From Azoarcus sp. (GTDB lineage Bacteria; Pseudomonadota; Gammaproteobacteria; Burkholderiales; Rhodocyclaceae), in contig JAITMK010000022.1 of NCBI GenBank assembly GCA_031277415.1, positions 1 to 58,594 of the forward strand: a DNA stretch of 58,594 bases, read 5' to 3'. This document shows positions 58,452 to 58,594 of the stretch, piece after piece; the first letter of the stretch is position 1; each line of letters opens with the position of its first letter. Both the position numbers and the translations under genes were made by a program. Under the pieces are notes generated by a model, which saw only the letters and a program-made list of their open reading frames with translations, made no database searches and was not told the DNA's origin.

Positions 58452-58594
58452 GGTAGTGTCTCAGTTTCAAAATGCCTGCCCTCCTACGTCATTGCAGCGC
58501 AACGCGAAGCGTAGGCGCGGAATCCAGGCACCGCGTGGATCCTGCGACTTCGCGCAGGATGACGGGGACTAAAGTTTCAAACTGAGACACTACC
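58452..58594. mobile_element. MITE-like element with 16-bp terminal inverted repeats
   Basis: The left end GGTAGTGTCTCAGTTT (58452-58467) is the exact reverse complement of the right end AAACTGAGACACTACC (58579-58594), and the pairing continues for three of the next four bases. The 143-bp interior has no coding capacity and contains copy F of the dispersed double-hairpin repeat. The window ends on the last base of the right repeat, so target-site duplication cannot be checked and the full element could be longer in other copies. Confidence 0.7.
58488..58563. repeat. Dispersed double-hairpin repeat, copy F
   Basis: Core-only copy: GTCATTGCAGCGCAACGCG, a 20-base spacer, then GGATCCTGCGACTTCGCGC/AGGATGAC. 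The flanking GGGTAATGCAG tail of other copies is missing; the copy is nested inside the 58452-58594 inverted-repeat element. Confidence 0.8.

Overview
The window reads as chromosomal DNA of a Gram-negative betaproteobacterium, probably Rhodocyclales or Nitrosomonadales-like. This is inferred from gene order (suhB/trmJ/cysE; smc-zipA-ligA; alaA-hom; zapA followed by 6S RNA) and from lineage-typical proteins (DUF2802, a DOMON-like protein, Bpt, ZipA, DUF945). Species cannot be named from the sequence alone. No tRNA, rRNA, CRISPR array, complete insertion sequence or prophage was found. Most of the window is GC-rich housekeeping DNA. The stretch from about 29.6 to 42 kb is visibly AT-richer and accessory, and it is full of intergenic hairpin repeats.

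Layout. 0.3-0.9 kb: a HicAB toxin-antitoxin pair with a perfect palindromic operator. 0.9-9 kb: HDOD protein, SuhB, TrmJ, CysE, RpiA, an O-antigen ligase-like membrane protein whose start lies inside a dispersed repeat, the Fe-S carrier Mrp, and an MBL-fold hydrolase. 9-19.8 kb: MetG (without the C-terminal tRNA-binding domain), a DUF945 protein, and the tightly packed minus-strand run smc-zipA-ligA-galU. 20-25 kb: an L,D-transpeptidase, an AT-rich 444-bp gap with DnaA boxes, a small XRE regulator, a radical SAM protein, hom and alaA. 25.4-29.5 kb: ptsH-ptsI, DUF2802, SPOR protein and FliW. 29.5-31.6 kb: a 2-kb insert of two unfamiliar membrane genes bounded by a full and a partial copy of the fliW 3' end. 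31.6-34 kb: RidA and RecG. 34.2-42 kb: an accessory locus with a 12-NHL-repeat membrane protein, two paralogous membrane-anchored PstS-like proteins, a Cys-rich secreted protein, and a 63-residue membrane peptide with a CxxCH motif. 42-58.4 kb: DOMON-like protein, NamZ-type muramidase, an atypical PRPP synthetase, IlvD, the ZapA cell-division pair with 6S RNA, TauE, MBL hydrolase, NlpC/P60 peptidase, the N-end-rule pair Aat/Bpt, a PacL-like P-type ATPase, and DnaE. The window stops exactly at the right terminal inverted repeat of a MITE-like element.

The strongest leads for something undescribed are in the 34-42 kb locus. The NHL protein and both PstS-like proteins share a similar N-terminal two-helix module. 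In both PstS-like proteins that membrane domain is followed, at residues 126-141, by what looks like an intact lipoprotein signal peptide beginning with its own methionine. The second lead is the 20.84-21.28 kb gap: two exact DnaA boxes and one near-match lie in AT-rich DNA, and gene orientation flips there from mostly minus to mostly plus, as expected around a replication origin or another DnaA-binding locus.
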